Assembly: GCA_000471045.1 (NCBI GenBank)
Contig: KI301992.1
Location: 1,202,069 to 1,266,068 of the forward strand
Source of the DNA: an actinobacterium LLX17
GTDB taxonomy: Bacteria > Actinomycetota > Actinomycetes > Propionibacteriales > Nocardioidaceae
DNA length: 64,000 bases
Direction: 5' to 3'
The position numbers were made by a program, and so were the translations under genes. Position 1 is the first letter of the stretch; each line of letters opens with the position of its first letter. Below are positions 48,603 through 59,205 of the stretch, piece by piece. The notes under the pieces are model-generated. The model made no database searches and was not told the DNA's origin. It worked only from the letters and a program-made list of their open reading frames with translations.

Positions 48603-50498
48603 ATGCGCACCGCTTCCCGGCTCGGGGCCGCCGCCGGCCTGCTGCTGACGTCGTTGCTGATCCTGGCCCCGCTGCGACCGGCCGTCGCGACCCCACCGGT
48701 CGACGTGGACGGCCCGGTCACCGACCCTGCGGGAGTGCTGGGCGGCCGGGCGGAGGAGGTTCGCGACGCCCTGGACGTCCACCTCGAGGAGGCGGGCTAC
48801 CAGCTCTTCGTCGTCCTGGTGCCGTCGTTCGACGGCCTGGACGGCAGCGCCTGGGCCGACGAGTCCGCACGCGTCTCGCGGCTCGACGACTAGGACGTCG
48901 TGCTGGCGATCGCGACGGAGGAACGCTCGTGGGGGTTGTCCGTCCCCGACGACTTCCCCCTGAGCGACGGAGAGATCGACCAAGTCGTCGACGAGGACCT
49001 GCTCTCCCACCTGCGCGACAGCGACTGGGCCGGCGCAGCCATCGCGACGGCCGACGGTCTGGTGGCGGCCGACCGGACCGGCCCCGGTCCCTGGATCGCG
49101 GGGGGTGGTGTCCTAGCGGTCGGCGTCGGCGTCGGTGGAGCTGCGTGGTGGCGCCGGCAACGCGAGCGGTCGACTGCTGCGGCAGCCCTGGCCGACCTCG
49201 AGCAGCGCAGCGGCGCGGCCCTGGTGGCCGTCGACGACGCGATCCGCGCCTCGGAGCAGGAGCTCTCCTTCGCCGAGGCCCAGTTCGGCACGCAGGCGAC
49301 CCTGGACTTCCGGACCACGATCGACGAGTCCCGCGCCCTCATGACCGAAGCGTTCACCGAGCGTCAGCGGCTGGACGACGACGTCCCCGAGTCCGACCCC
49401 CAACGGCGCACGATCGCCGAGCACATCATCGATCTGTGCACGCGGGCCGACGAGGCGCTGGACGCCAAGGCCAAGGAGTTCGAGGCCCTGCGAGACCTGC
49501 ATCGACGAGCGCCGGAGATGCTCGCCGAGCTCGCCACCCGAGCCACGGAGATCCGGGCCCGGGTCGCCGCGTCGCGCGCGACGCTCGAGGGTCTCTCCGC
49601 GCGGTACCCCGCCACTGCTCTCGACACGGTCGACGACCACCCGGTCGAGGCAGAGCGCCTCCTCGACCAAGCCCAGCACCACGTGGAGCAGGGCCGAGCC
49701 GTCCTCGAGACGGACCGTGCTGCGGCCGTGGCCCACGCCCGGTCGGCCGAGGCCGCTCTGGGGCACGCGTCGACCTTGCTCGATGTGCTCGACGGCGCCG
49801 ACGCCGCCCTCCAGGCCGCGCCCGTGCTGATCGCTGAGCGGCTGGCGGCGGTCGACGGCCTGCTCGCCGATGCCGCGACGCACGCCGCGGACGACCCGTC
49901 CGTGACGCCGGCCGCGGAGCGAGCGCGCATCGCCGCCGAGGGGGCACGGTCCTCATCGGCCGACCCCCTGGCCACCGTGGCTGCGCTGCAGGACGCCGAG
50001 ACGGTCCTGGCTTCCGCCCTGGCACCGGTCCTGGCCGAGGTTGCCCGCATCGAGCAGGCGCGTGCGGCTCTCGCGAGCACGATCAGTCGCGTCGACGGGA
50101 GGATCCGCGTCGTCAGTCAGTACGTCGACTCGCGCGGCGCGGTGATCGGGTCCGAGGCACGCACACGCCTGTCCGAGGCCGGCCGGCACCTGGCGCAGGC
50201 CCAGCAGGCCCAGGACGCCGACCCGGTCACCGCCCTCGGTGAGGCGGAGGAGGCTGACCGGCTCGTCGCCTCGGCGGACAGCTTCGCCCGTGCCGACATC
50301 AGTCGGGCGAGCTCAGCCCAGCAGACGCCCCAGGGTTGGGGCGGCGGTTGGGGTGGCGGAGGTGGCTGGAGCGGCGGGGGCGGCAGCAGTCGCCGCCGCT
50401 CGAGCTCGTCGCGACGGTCCTCGTCGTCGCGGCGGTCGTCGTCGAGCCGGCGGTCGTCAGGCTCGCGCGGCGGGCGGAGCCGCGGCGGCCGTTTCTGA
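48603..50498 (+). pseudogene. TPM-domain protein gene interrupted by an in-frame TAG codon
   Basis: Codons 1-96 give a signal peptide (LGAAAGLLLTSLLILAPL) and the first half of a TPM domain (VTDPAGVLGGRAEEVRDALD; YQLFVVLVPSFDG). TAG at 48891-48893 stops the frame. The same frame continues as DVVLAIATEERSWGLSVPDD, the second half of the domain, then a membrane helix (WIAGGGVLAVGVGVGGAAWW), a long coiled coil and an Arg/Ser/Gly repeat tail. Restart is possible at GTG 48900 (AGGA just before), but that product lacks a signal peptide. A nonsense mutation, programmed readthrough or a sequence error would all fit. TACGCT lies 6 nt before ATG 48603. Confidence 0.85.
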
Positions 50499-50528
50499 CG
50501 AGACGATCCCCAGAGAACCCGAGGGACC

Positions 50529-51137
50529 ATGGACACGAATCTGTTTCGCAGTGCATTGGCTGCGCTGGTGCTGACGGCCGTGCTGGGTGGTTGTGGGGAC
50601 GGCGACGGCGAGGTACCGCAGGCGGCGCCTCCGATCACGTACCCCGCTGAGCTCGAGGTGCCGAGTCCCCGCGAGTACAGCGCCAGCAGCGATGTCTTCC
50701 CGGGCGAGGACGACGGCATTGCCGAGCTGAAGCTCGACTCGGGCGTCCGTGTGGCTCTCTGGATCGACCCCGACGACATCCGGCGCGTGCTGGTGCAGCA
50801 CTCAGACCCGGGTGATCCCGCCGCGTGGACCGAGCCCGAGGAGATCTTCACGGCCGGTGACGGCTGCCTGATCATGGACGCCGCCACCGACGGCGAGATC
50901 GTTGCCGTCGGCCTCGGGTGCTACGAGGACGACGCCTTCATCCAGCAGGCCCCCGACGAGGGAGCCGCGCTGGTGACGACGGACCTGCGGGACTGGGAGG
51001 CCTCCGAACGCTTCGTCGAGTTCTACTCCAAGCCCGAGATCGGCGACGGGGTGGTCACCTTCGTGAACGGGGTCTACGAGGACCACGTCGTCACCTGGAC
51101 CGAGGACGACGGGTTCGAGGAGGACCGGGCTCGATGA
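50529..51137 (+). CDS. Putative lipoprotein of unknown function
   Basis: 202 aa. N-terminal lipoprotein signal (RSALAALVLTAVLGGCGDGD, lipobox LGGC), then a predicted beta-rich extracytoplasmic domain with recurring VALWIDPDD and LVTTDLRDWEASERF stretches that look like WD/propeller-type strands. Not recognised. 30 nt after the TPM gene, so possibly co-transcribed, and convergent with the suf operon end (9-nt gap). Confidence 0.75.
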   Translation: MDTNLFRSALAALVLTAVLGGCGDGDGEVPQAAPPITYPAELEVPSPREYSASSDVFPGEDDGIAELKLDSGVRVALWIDPDDIRRVLVQHSDPGDPAAWTEPEEIFTAGDGCLIMDAATDGEIVAVGLGCYEDDAFIQQAPDEGAALVTTDLRDWEASERFVEFYSKPEIGDGVVTFVNGVYEDHVVTWTEDDGFEEDRAR

Positions 51138-51146
51138 GGGCTGGGA

Positions 51147-51509
51147 CTAGCCGATGTTGAAGCCGAGGGCACGCAGCATCTCGCGGCCGTCGTCGGTGAT
51201 CTTGTCCGGGCCCCACGGCGGCATCCAGACCCAGTCGATGCGGAAGTCGTTGACGATGCCGTCGAGCGCCGCGCGGGTCTGGTCCTCGATGACGTCGGTC
51301 AGCGGGCAGGCCGCGGACGTGAGGGTCATGGAGAGCACCGCGTTGCTGTGCTCGTCGACGGCAGCGCCGTAGACGAGGCCGAGGTCGACGACGTTGATGC
51401 CGAGCTCGGGGTCGACGACGTCCTTCATCGCCTCGATGACGTCGTCCTCGGTGGTGGCGGTGGAGACGCCACCGACCTCGACGGGGGGAAGATCGCTGTG
51501 ATCGGTCAT
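51147..51509 (-). CDS. sufT: SufT-like metal-sulfur cluster assembly factor (MIP18/DUF59)
   Basis: 120 aa: DVIEAMKDVVDPELGINVVD, LGLVYG, and the conserved cysteine in LTSAACPLTDVIEDQ. DUF59 proteins assist Fe-S cluster maturation or transfer. Last gene of the suf operon; ATG 51509 overlaps the sufU stop by ATGA. It ends 9 nt from a convergent lipoprotein gene without an obvious terminator. Confidence 0.93.
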   Translation of the reverse strand: MTDHSDLPPVEVGGVSTATTEDDVIEAMKDVVDPELGINVVDLGLVYGAAVDEHSNAVLSMTLTSAACPLTDVIEDQTRAALDGIVNDFRIDWVWMPPWGPDKITDDGREMLRALGFNIG

Positions 51510-51973
51510 GCCTGATCCTTTCCGGTCGCCTGGGCGACCGCATCCTTGAAGGCCATCCACGAGAGCAGCGCGCACTTGACGCGGGCCGGGAACTGCGCGA
51601 CGCCGGCGAAGGCGATGCCGTCCTCCAGCACGTCCTCGTCGGCCTCGACCTGACCCTTGCCCTGCATCAGGCGCTGGAACTCGTCGAGCACCTGCAGGCT
51701 GCGATCGACCGGCTGGCCGACCACGAGGTCGTTGAGCACCGACGCCGAGGCCTGGCTGATCGAGCAGCCCTCGGCGTGGTACGAGACGTCGCGCACGGTC
51801 TGGCCGTCGAGGTGCACCCGCAGGGTGATCTCGTCGCCACACGTGGGGTTGACGTGGTGCACCTCGGCGTCGCCGTCGTCGCGGAGGCCAGCGCCATGGG
51901 GGCGCTTGTAGTGGTCGAGAATGATCTCTTGGTAGAGCGCATCCATGTTCTGGGCATCAGCGGCCATGGTCAT
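51506..51973 (-). CDS. sufU: SUF system sulfur-transfer/scaffold protein SufU
   Basis: 155 aa, zinc-containing SufU/NifU-N type. ALYQEIILDHYKRPHG is the family start; cysteines in NPTCGDEI, AEGCSISQA and KCALLSW form the zinc/persulfide site. It accepts sulfur from SufS. Start ATG 51973 overlaps the sufS stop (TGATG); ATG 51967 is also possible. Confidence 0.94.
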   Translation of the reverse strand: MTMAADAQNMDALYQEIILDHYKRPHGAGLRDDGDAEVHHVNPTCGDEITLRVHLDGQTVRDVSYHAEGCSISQASASVLNDLVVGQPVDRSLQVLDEFQRLMQGKGQVEADEDVLEDGIAFAGVAQFPARVKCALLSWMAFKDAVAQATGKDQA

Positions 51974-53208
51974 CACGCTCCGAAGTACTTCTGGGTGTGC
52001 CGGATGCCGTCGACGAGCGCGTCGATCTCGGCCTCGGTCGTGTACAGGTAGAACGAGGCCCGCGTCGTGGACTGCACGCCGAACAGCAGGTGCGCCGGCT
52101 TGGCGCAGTGATGTCCCGCACGCACGGCGATGCCCCGGCTGTCGAGCAGCTGCGCGACGTCGTGCGGGTGGATGCCCTCGAGGGTGAAGCTGATCGCTCC
52201 CCCGCGGTCGACCGCCTCCTGCGGACCGACGACCCGCAGGCCGTCGATCTCGAGCATGCGCTCGAGCGCGTAGGCGGTGATGGCCTGCTCGTGCGCCGCA
52301 ACGTTCTGCATGCCCAGCTCGGTGAGGTAGTCGACGGCCGCACCGAGACCGACCGACTGCGCGATCGGCGGGGTGCCCGCCTCGAACCGGGCCGGCGGCT
52401 CCGCGTAGGTGGAGCCCTCCATCGTGACGGTCGCGATCATCTCGCCACCGCCGAGGAACGGCGGCAGCTCGGCCAGCAGGTCGTAGCGTCCCCAGAGAAC
52501 GCCGATGCCCGTGGGACCGACCATCTTGTGGCTCGTGAAGGCGACGAAGTCGGCACCGAGCTCGGCCACGTCGACCGGGATCTGCGGCACGGCCTGCGAG
52601 GCGTCGATGACCACGAGCGCGCCGACCTCACGCGCCCGGGCGATGACCTGCTGCACCGGGTTGATCGTGCCGAGCATGTTCGAGACCCAGGTGATGGAGA
52701 CGACCTTGGTGCGCTCGGTGATGGGATCGTTCTCGAGGTCGAGCCGACCCTCCGGCGTGATGCCGAACCAGCGCAGCGTCGCGCCGGTGCGCTGCGACAG
52801 CTGCTGCCACGGCACGATGTTGGAGTGGTGCTCCATCTGGCTGATGACGATCTCGTCGCCCTCGCGCACCCGACCGGCGTCGCCGAGCACGCGCGCCACC
52901 AGGTTGAGCGCCTCGGAGGCGTTCTTGGTGAACACGACCTCCTCGCGGCGCGGGGCCTTGATGAACTCGGCGACCTTGGTGCGGCCCAGCTCGAAGCCCT
53001 CGGTCGCCTCGGCGCCCAGCTGGTGCATCGCGCGCGAGACATTCGCGTTGTGCGCCAGGTAGTGCGCGTCGATGGCGTCGACGACCTGCCGGGGCTTCTG
53101 CGACGTGTTGGCGCTGTCGAGGTAGACCAGCGGCAGGTCCCCGGCCAGCCGACGCTGCAGGATCGGGAAGTCCTCCCGAACCCGTGCGACGTCATAGGCG
53201 GCGGCCAT
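51973..53208 (-). CDS. sufS: Cysteine desulfurase SufS
   Basis: 411 aa PLP enzyme that takes sulfur from cysteine as a persulfide. PLP-lysine in AFTSHKMVGPTG; catalytic Cys in RAGHHCAKP near the C-terminal third; THLVSNMLG-type block (ITWVSNMLGTINPV). Class II (SufS) rather than IscS by these motifs. 2 nt after sufC, overlapping sufU. Confidence 0.96.
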   Translation of the reverse strand: MAAAYDVARVREDFPILQRRLAGDLPLVYLDSANTSQKPRQVVDAIDAHYLAHNANVSRAMHQLGAEATEGFELGRTKVAEFIKAPRREEVVFTKNASEALNLVARVLGDAGRVREGDEIVISQMEHHSNIVPWQQLSQRTGATLRWFGITPEGRLDLENDPITERTKVVSITWVSNMLGTINPVQQVIARAREVGALVVIDASQAVPQIPVDVAELGADFVAFTSHKMVGPTGIGVLWGRYDLLAELPPFLGGGEMIATVTMEGSTYAEPPARFEAGTPPIAQSVGLGAAVDYLTELGMQNVAAHEQAITAYALERMLEIDGLRVVGPQEAVDRGGAISFTLEGIHPHDVAQLLDSRGIAVRAGHHCAKPAHLLFGVQSTTRASFYLYTTEAEIDALVDGIRHTQKYFGA

Positions 53209-53210
53209 GG

Positions 53211-54002
<792 letters not shown>

Positions 54003-54003
54003 G

Positions 54004-54342
54004 TCAGTTCTCCTCGGGCAGGGCGACGAGTACCTGGTCGCCCTCGATGGTGGTGGGGTAGGTACGGACCGGCTCGGTGGCCGGGAAGTTCAGGGGCTCG
54101 CCGGTGCGCACGTCGAAGCGCGATCCGTGCAGCCAGCACTCGATGGACTTGCCGTCGACGTCGCCCTCGGACAGCGGGATCGAGGCGTGTGAGCACTCGT
54201 CGCGCATCGCGAAGACCTCGTCGCCGTCGCGGATGAGCGCGATCTCGCAACCGCCGACCTCCACCGCCAGCACGCCCCCGTCAGGGACGTCGGCCAGCGC
54301 GGCCGCGGGGATGCTCCGGGTGCCGGGCGCGGTCTCAGACAT
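54004..54342 (-). CDS. Rieske [2Fe-2S] domain ferredoxin component of the suf operon
   Basis: 112 aa. Cluster ligands are CSH (DECSHASIPL) and CWLH (IECWLHGSRFD), the two-Cys/two-His Rieske set. Start ATG 54342 overlaps sufD by 8 nt. It resembles non-haem dioxygenase ferredoxins; in actinobacterial suf operons it sits between sufD and sufC, where it may carry electrons or test clusters, though the role is not proven. Confidence 0.92.
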   Translation of the reverse strand: MSETAPGTRSIPAAALADVPDGGVLAVEVGGCEIALIRDGDEVFAMRDECSHASIPLSEGDVDGKSIECWLHGSRFDVRTGEPLNFPATEPVRTYPTTIEGDQVLVALPEEN

Positions 54343-55498
54343 CGGCCAGCTCGTCCTCGACGGCGGCGACGAGCCGCTCCTGCACGTCGGGGATGCCGAT
54401 GCGCCGGATGATGTCGTTGAAGAAGCCGTGCACGACGAGGCGGCGGGCCTCGTCCTCGGCGATGCCGCGGCTCTGCAGGTAGAACAGGTGCTGGTCATCG
54501 AACCGGCCGGTGGTGCTGGCGTGACCGGCGCCGGCAATGTCGCCGGTCTCGATCTCGAGGTTCGGCACCGAGTCGGCGCGGGCGCCGTCGGTGAGCACGA
54601 GGTTGTCGTTCTGCTCGAACGTCTCGATGGCCTCGGCGACCTTGCGGATCAGGACGTTGCCGATCCACACGGTGTGCGCGTCCTGGCCCTGCAGCGCGCC
54701 CTTGTAGAGGACGTTGCTGCGGGTGCGGGGCGCCGTGTGGTCGGCGAACAGCCGGTGCTCGATGTGCTGGCCGGCGTCGGCGAAGTAGACGCCGTAGAGG
54801 TCGGCGCTGCCGCCGGGCCCCGCGTAGTCGACGTTGGTGCTGGTGCGCACGAGGTCGCCGCCGAGGGTGAACTCGAAGGCGCGCACCGTGGCGTCGCGGC
54901 CCACGCGGATGTTGATCTGCTCGGCGTGCACGGCGTCGTCGGCCCAGTCGTTCAGGGTGACGAGGTCGAGCTGGGCGCCGTCGGCGACCACGACCTGCGT
55001 GAACGCGTCGTAGGTGGCGCTGCCGGCGTGGTCGATCAGCACGGTGGCCTTGGCGTGGGTGCCGACCCGGACGACCAGGTGGCTCCACACGACGTCGTCG
55101 ACGGAGTCACCCCGCAGCACGAGGCGGATCGGCTCGTCGGCGACGAGCTCGGACGGGACGTCGAGCAGCACCGCTCCCCCGGCGTTGGCCGCCGCGAGGG
55201 CGCCCAGCCGGTCGAGCGGCGCCGAGACGGCCAGCGCCTGGGCCTCGGCGGTGCTGATCTCGGTGAGCGTGACGCCCTCGGGCAGCTTCTGCTCCCAGTT
55301 CAGGCGTGCGTCGCTCGGCTCACCCTGCAGGAGTCCGCGCAGCCGCTTGAGCGGGGTGAAGCGCCAGATCTCCTCGCGCCCGGTCGGCACGGGGTGCGTG
55401 TCGACGTCGTAGGACGGCTGGGGGTGGAGGTGGGACTCGACGTGGTCGAGCTCCAGAGCCTCGGTGACCGGTGCGGTCTCGTTGACAGTCGCGGTCAT
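54335..55498 (-). CDS. sufD: Fe-S cluster assembly protein SufD
   Basis: 387 aa beta-helix scaffold partner of SufB. Characteristic blocks: REEIWRFTPLKRLRGLL, and the C-terminal core YLQSRGIAEDEARRLVVHGF. SufB-SufC-SufD is the scaffold. ATG overlaps the sufB stop by one base (TGATG). Confidence 0.96.
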   Translation of the reverse strand: MTATVNETAPVTEALELDHVESHLHPQPSYDVDTHPVPTGREEIWRFTPLKRLRGLLQGEPSDARLNWEQKLPEGVTLTEISTAEAQALAVSAPLDRLGALAAANAGGAVLLDVPSELVADEPIRLVLRGDSVDDVVWSHLVVRVGTHAKATVLIDHAGSATYDAFTQVVVADGAQLDLVTLNDWADDAVHAEQINIRVGRDATVRAFEFTLGGDLVRTSTNVDYAGPGGSADLYGVYFADAGQHIEHRLFADHTAPRTRSNVLYKGALQGQDAHTVWIGNVLIRKVAEAIETFEQNDNLVLTDGARADSVPNLEIETGDIAGAGHASTTGRFDDQHLFYLQSRGIAEDEARRLVVHGFFNDIIRRIGIPDVQERLVAAVEDELADV

Positions 55499-56952
55499 CA
55501 GCCAACTGCCCCTTCCATCTGCAGCTCGATGAGTCGGTTCAGCTCCAGCGCGTACTCCATGGGCAGCTCACGCGCGATCGGCTCGACGAAGCCGCGGACG
55601 ATCATCGCCATGGCCTCGTCCTCCTCCATGCCGCGCGACATGAAGTAGAAGAGCTGGTCGTCGCTGAGCTTGGAGACCGTGGCCTCGTGGCCCAGCGTCA
55701 CGTCGTCCTCGCGGACGTCGACGTACGGGTACGTGTCGGAGCGGCTGATCTGGTCGACCAGCAGCGCGTCGCACTTGACCGTGCTGGCCGAGCCCTCGGC
55801 GCCCTCGTTGACCTGCAGCAGGCCGCGGTACGACGTGCGGCCGCCACCACGGGCGACGGACTTGCTGAGGATCGAGCTGGAGGTGCGGGGCGCGGCGTGC
55901 ACCATCTTGGCGCCGGCGTCCTGGTGCTGGCCCTCGCCGGCGAACGCGATCGACAGCGTCTCGCCGCGAGCGCCCTCGCCCATGAGGTAGACGGCCGGGT
56001 ACTTCATGGTGACCTTCGAGCCGATGTTGCCGTCGACCCACTCCATCGTGGCGCCGGCCTCGCAGACGGCGCGCTTGGTGACCAGGTTGTACACGTTGTT
56101 CGACCAGTTCTGGATCGTCGTGTAGCGGACGCGGGCGCCCTTCTTGACGACGATCTCGACGACCGCGGAGTGCAGCGAGTCGCTGGAGTAGATGGGCGCG
56201 GTGCAGCCCTCGACGTAGTGGACGTAGGAGTCCTCGTCGGCGATGATCAGCGTCCGCTCGAACTGGCCCATGTTCTCGGTGTTGATGCGGAAGTAGGCCT
56301 GCAGCGGGATGTCGACGTGGACACCCTTGGGCACGTAGATGAACGAGCCACCGGACCAGACGGCCGAGTTGAGCGCCGAGAACTTGTTGTCACCGACGGG
56401 GATGACGGTGCCGAAGTACTCCTGGAAGATCTCCGGGTGCTCACGCAGCGCGGTGTCGGTGTCGAGGAACAGGACGCCCTGCTCCTCGAGGTCCTCACGG
56501 ATCGAGTGGTAGACGACCTCGGACTCGTACTGCGCGGCGACGCCGGACACGAGGCGCTGCTTCTCGGCCTCGGGGATGCCCAGGCGGTCGTACGTGTTCT
56601 TGATGTCCTCGGGGAGGTCGTCCCACGTGGCGGCCTGCTTCTCGGTGGACCGCACGAAGTACTTGATGTTGTCGAAGTCGATGCCACCGAGGTCGGAGCC
56701 CCAGGTGGGCATGGGCTTGCGATCGAACAGCTTGAGGCCCTTGAGGCGCAGGTCGAGCATCCACTGCGGCTCGTCCTTGAGCGTCGAGATGTTGCGCACG
56801 ACGGCTTCGCTCAGGCCGCGTTGCGACGTGGCGCCGGCGTCGTTCTTGTCGGACCAGCCGAACTCGTACCGGCCGACGTCCTTCAGCCCGGGGTTGAGCT
56901 CTTCGATGGAGTTGGCAGCGGACCCTGTGGTCTCGTGCGACGTGGTCGTCAT
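55498..56952 (-). CDS. sufB: Fe-S cluster assembly protein SufB
   Basis: 484 aa, the scaffold subunit on which clusters form. Motifs: [20 protein letters not shown], the cysteine in [36 protein letters not shown] and [20 protein letters not shown]. No intein is present, unlike mycobacterial SufB. ATG 56952 overlaps the sufR stop (ATGA). Confidence 0.97.
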   Translation of the reverse strand: MTTTSHETTGSAANSIEELNPGLKDVGRYEFGWSDKNDAGATSQRGLSEAVVRNISTLKDEPQWMLDLRLKGLKLFDRKPMPTWGSDLGGIDFDNIKYFVRSTEKQAATWDDLPEDIKNTYDRLGIPEAEKQRLVSGVAAQYESEVVYHSIREDLEEQGVLFLDTDTALREHPEIFQEYFGTVIPVGDNKFSALNSAVWSGGSFIYVPKGVHVDIPLQAYFRINTENMGQFERTLIIADEDSYVHYVEGCTAPIYSSDSLHSAVVEIVVKKGARVRYTTIQNWSNNVYNLVTKRAVCEAGATMEWVDGNIGSKVTMKYPAVYLMGEGARGETLSIAFAGEGQHQDAGAKMVHAAPRTSSSILSKSVARGGGRTSYRGLLQVNEGAEGSASTVKCDALLVDQISRSDTYPYVDVREDDVTLGHEATVSKLSDDQLFYFMSRGMEEDEAMAMIVRGFVEPIARELPMEYALELNRLIELQMEGAVG

Positions 56953-57629
56953 GACGACACCCTCTCTGGATGGACGGGATGGGGAAGATGAGTCGTGCAG
57001 ACACCGTCGCCGTGGGCGATGGTGGCAAGTCGTTGGACATGCGTGCCGAGGAGGTCGGCGAACATCGCCGTCTCGGCCTCGCAGAGGTCGGGGAACTGCT
57101 CGGCCACGTGGGCGACCGGGCAGTGGTGCTGGCAGAGCTGGACGCCGGTCTCGGTGCTGCTGGCGGACGCGGCGAAGCCGTCGGTGGTCAGCGCCTCGGC
57201 GAGGACCTCGGGACGCTCGGCATCGGGCACGCCGGCGAGGCGACGCTCGAGCGACTCGCGCAGGCCGGCGAGACGCGCACGGGCGAACGCGGCGACGGCC
57301 TCGTCTCCCCCGGTCTCGCGGACGAACGACAGCGCCTGCACGGCGAGGTCGTCGTAGCCCTGGGTGAAGCGGGCGCGTCCGGCGTCCGTGAGCACGAACT
57401 CCTTGGCGGGGCGGCCGCGACCGCGACGGCCGACGATGCGGGACTCACGCGACGTGAGCACGCCCTCGAGCACCAGGTGATCGAGGTGGCGACGGACGGC
57501 TGCAGGCGTGAGGCGGAGCTCTTGGGCGAGCTCAGAAGCCGTGGAGGGCCCGCGACGCAGGACTGCCTGCACCACGCGCGCACGCGTGGGAGAGTCGTCG
57601 ACGAGCGACATCTTCTCCGGTGCGTCCAT
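56949..57629 (-). CDS. sufR: SufR-type Fe-S transcriptional regulator
   Basis: 226 aa. Winged helix ([20 protein letters not shown] then [10 protein letters not shown]) and a C-terminal cluster-binding region with cysteines in [20 protein letters not shown]. SufR represses suf when its Fe-S cluster is intact. First gene of the operon. Start chosen at ATG 57629, just downstream of a SufR-type operator; GTG 57638 lies within that operator and ATG 57611 has a better GGAG upstream. Confidence 0.93.
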   Translation of the reverse strand: MDAPEKMSLVDDSPTRARVVQAVLRRGPSTASELAQELRLTPAAVRRHLDHLVLEGVLTSRESRIVGRRGRGRPAKEFVLTDAGRARFTQGYDDLAVQALSFVRETGGDEAVAAFARARLAGLRESLERRLAGVPDAERPEVLAEALTTDGFAASASSTETGVQLCQHHCPVAHVAEQFPDLCEAETAMFADLLGTHVQRLATIAHGDGVCTTHLPHPVHPERVSS

Positions 57630-57634
57630 GCTTT

Positions 57635-57649
57635 TCACAACAACAGTGT
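57635..57649 (-). promoter_or_regulatory. SufR-type operator ACACT-N5-TGTGA
   Basis: Read on the minus strand the 15-mer is ACACT GTTGT TGTGA, an exact match to the form ACACT-N5-TGTGA that I recall for the mycobacterial SufR site. It covers the region just before the sufR start and overlaps a CACTGT -10 candidate, so SufR binding would repress the operon. Confidence 0.7.
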
Positions 57650-57753
57650 GTCGTTAATGATTCCGGCCGTTCAACAAAGGCTCGCCTCAGTGAGGTGCGC
57701 CTCATCGCGGCCGGGGTGGGCACGAGCCCCTGTCCCAGCCCTATGATCGAGCC

Positions 57754-58272
57754 ATGCGATCGAGGGGAACGCGCACTTTCACCTGTGCCGCCGTGCTGAT
57801 GGTCATCGCCGGGCTCACCGGGTGTTCGGGCGGTGGGTCGGACGAGCCTGAAGCGACGCCCACCCCGACGGAGGCGACCGCTGAGGACCTGGCCATCGCG
57901 ACCGTGCAGGAGTACTGGGACGAGCGCGTCCGCGTGGAGAGCTCCGCCGACTACGCCTCGGCGGACTTCGAGGGCATCCTCGACCCGGCGCTCCTTGAAG
58001 GCGTGAACGCCCGCTACAGCTCCTACGCCGACGGCGGATTCCGGCGCGAGGGTGAGCCCGAGCTGCGCGACTTCGAGGCCACGGTCGACGGTTCCACGGC
58101 GTTGGTCACGGTGTGCGTCAATGAGGGCGGCTGGACCGCGGTCGCTGACATCGAGAACGTCGAGCAGCCGGCTGATGAGTTCTACGCGATCGGGTACCCC
58201 CTGAAGCAGGCCGGAGACGACTGGATCATCACGACAGAGGGCCAGAACCCGCCCGAGGGCGTCTCGTGCTGA
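57754..58272 (+). CDS. Putative lipoprotein of unknown function
   Basis: 172 aa. Lipoprotein signal ending LTGCSGG, a Thr/Pro/Glu-rich linker (PEATPTPTEATAED) and a small domain rich in aromatic residues (EYWDERVRVESSADY; GGWTAVADIENVEQP), reminiscent of NTF2-like or Mce-associated folds. No confident family. TATGAT (57742-57747) is exactly 6 nt before the ATG: leaderless. Overlaps the next gene by 7 nt. Confidence 0.8.
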   Translation: MRSRGTRTFTCAAVLMVIAGLTGCSGGGSDEPEATPTPTEATAEDLAIATVQEYWDERVRVESSADYASADFEGILDPALLEGVNARYSSYADGGFRREGEPELRDFEATVDGSTALVTVCVNEGGWTAVADIENVEQPADEFYAIGYPLKQAGDDWIITTEGQNPPEGVSC

Positions 58273-59165
58273 ATCTGACGCGTCTGCTCACAGTGGCCTC
58301 CATGGTCGCGGTCTTCGCCGTCGCCACGGCGCTGCCGGCCTCGGCCGAGCTCGTCTGCGTCAAGAGCGGCGACACCGACCCGAGCACCCCCGGCCTGCAG
58401 TACGGGTGCATCGAGTACGGCGACAGCGGAGGGGGAGATTCGGGCGGCGACGGCGGCACGGGCGGTGGACCCGCGCAGCCCACGTGCACCTTCTTCGACG
58501 TCTGGAACGACTACTGTTCCGGCACACTGGCCTGCTACATCAACGATCCCGCCGCTCTGCAGGACCCCGACGACGAGCTCGTGCGCCGGGACACCCCCGG
58601 CCTGCCCGAGAAGCCCCCGGAGGCCGACCACCTCGTGTTCACGTCGTGCACCGCCGGTCCTGGGGCCGAGGAGATCCGGACGTACTCATGGAACACCGAG
58701 TTCGAGGCCCCTTCCTTGGAGGACCAGATCCGATCGGCCGCCGGCCAGCTGGTTCTGCCGACCATCACGCCGCGGTTCAACCCCCCGGTGCAGTCGATCG
58801 TCAACCTCGAGACGTGGTTCTGGGCCGAAGGTGCCACCACGGACGAGATCGTCGGCAGTGACGCCCTCGGCCTCCGCGCTGTTGCCACCCCCGGTGACAT
58901 GGCGGTCAGCGCGGTGGCGGGAGCACGCAGCGAGAGCGAGACCTGCCCCGTGGTGACGAGCGAGTCCGACGCCTGCGCCATCAGCTTCCGCCGGTCCGGT
59001 CAGTACACGGTGACCATGTCGATCACCTACCAGATCCGCTTCGAGCTCAATGGCGAGGTCATCGAGGTGCCGGGTGGCCTGGAGGACCTGACCACCATGA
59101 CGACGAGCGCGCAGGTCGCGGTGCCGGTGGTCGAGATCCAGTCGCTCGTCAAGGGCGTCAGCTGA
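58266..59165 (+). CDS. Secreted protein of unknown function
   Basis: 299 aa. Signal peptide (LLTVASMVAVFAVATALPASA), then a Gly/Asp-rich linker (SGGGDSGGDGGTGGG) and a beta-rich domain with paired cysteines (CTFFDVWNDYCSGTLAC). No family recognised. The GTG start lies inside the end of the upstream lipoprotein gene, so the two are co-translated and probably act together at the cell surface. Confidence 0.8.
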   Translation: MLNLTRLLTVASMVAVFAVATALPASAELVCVKSGDTDPSTPGLQYGCIEYGDSGGGDSGGDGGTGGGPAQPTCTFFDVWNDYCSGTLACYINDPAALQDPDDELVRRDTPGLPEKPPEADHLVFTSCTAGPGAEEIRTYSWNTEFEAPSLEDQIRSAAGQLVLPTITPRFNPPVQSIVNLETWFWAEGATTDEIVGSDALGLRAVATPGDMAVSAVAGARSESETCPVVTSESDACAISFRRSGQYTVTMSITYQIRFELNGEVIEVPGGLEDLTTMTTSAQVAVPVVEIQSLVKGVS

Positions 59166-59205
59166 GTCAGCCTGCATCGGCGCCGCGCAGATCTAGACTC
59201 CGGAC

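Noticed and set aside
50398-50497. Tandem DNA repeat at the end of the TPM gene
   Set aside because: It encodes a low-complexity Arg/Ser repeat tail usual for this family; no sign of an independent repeat element.
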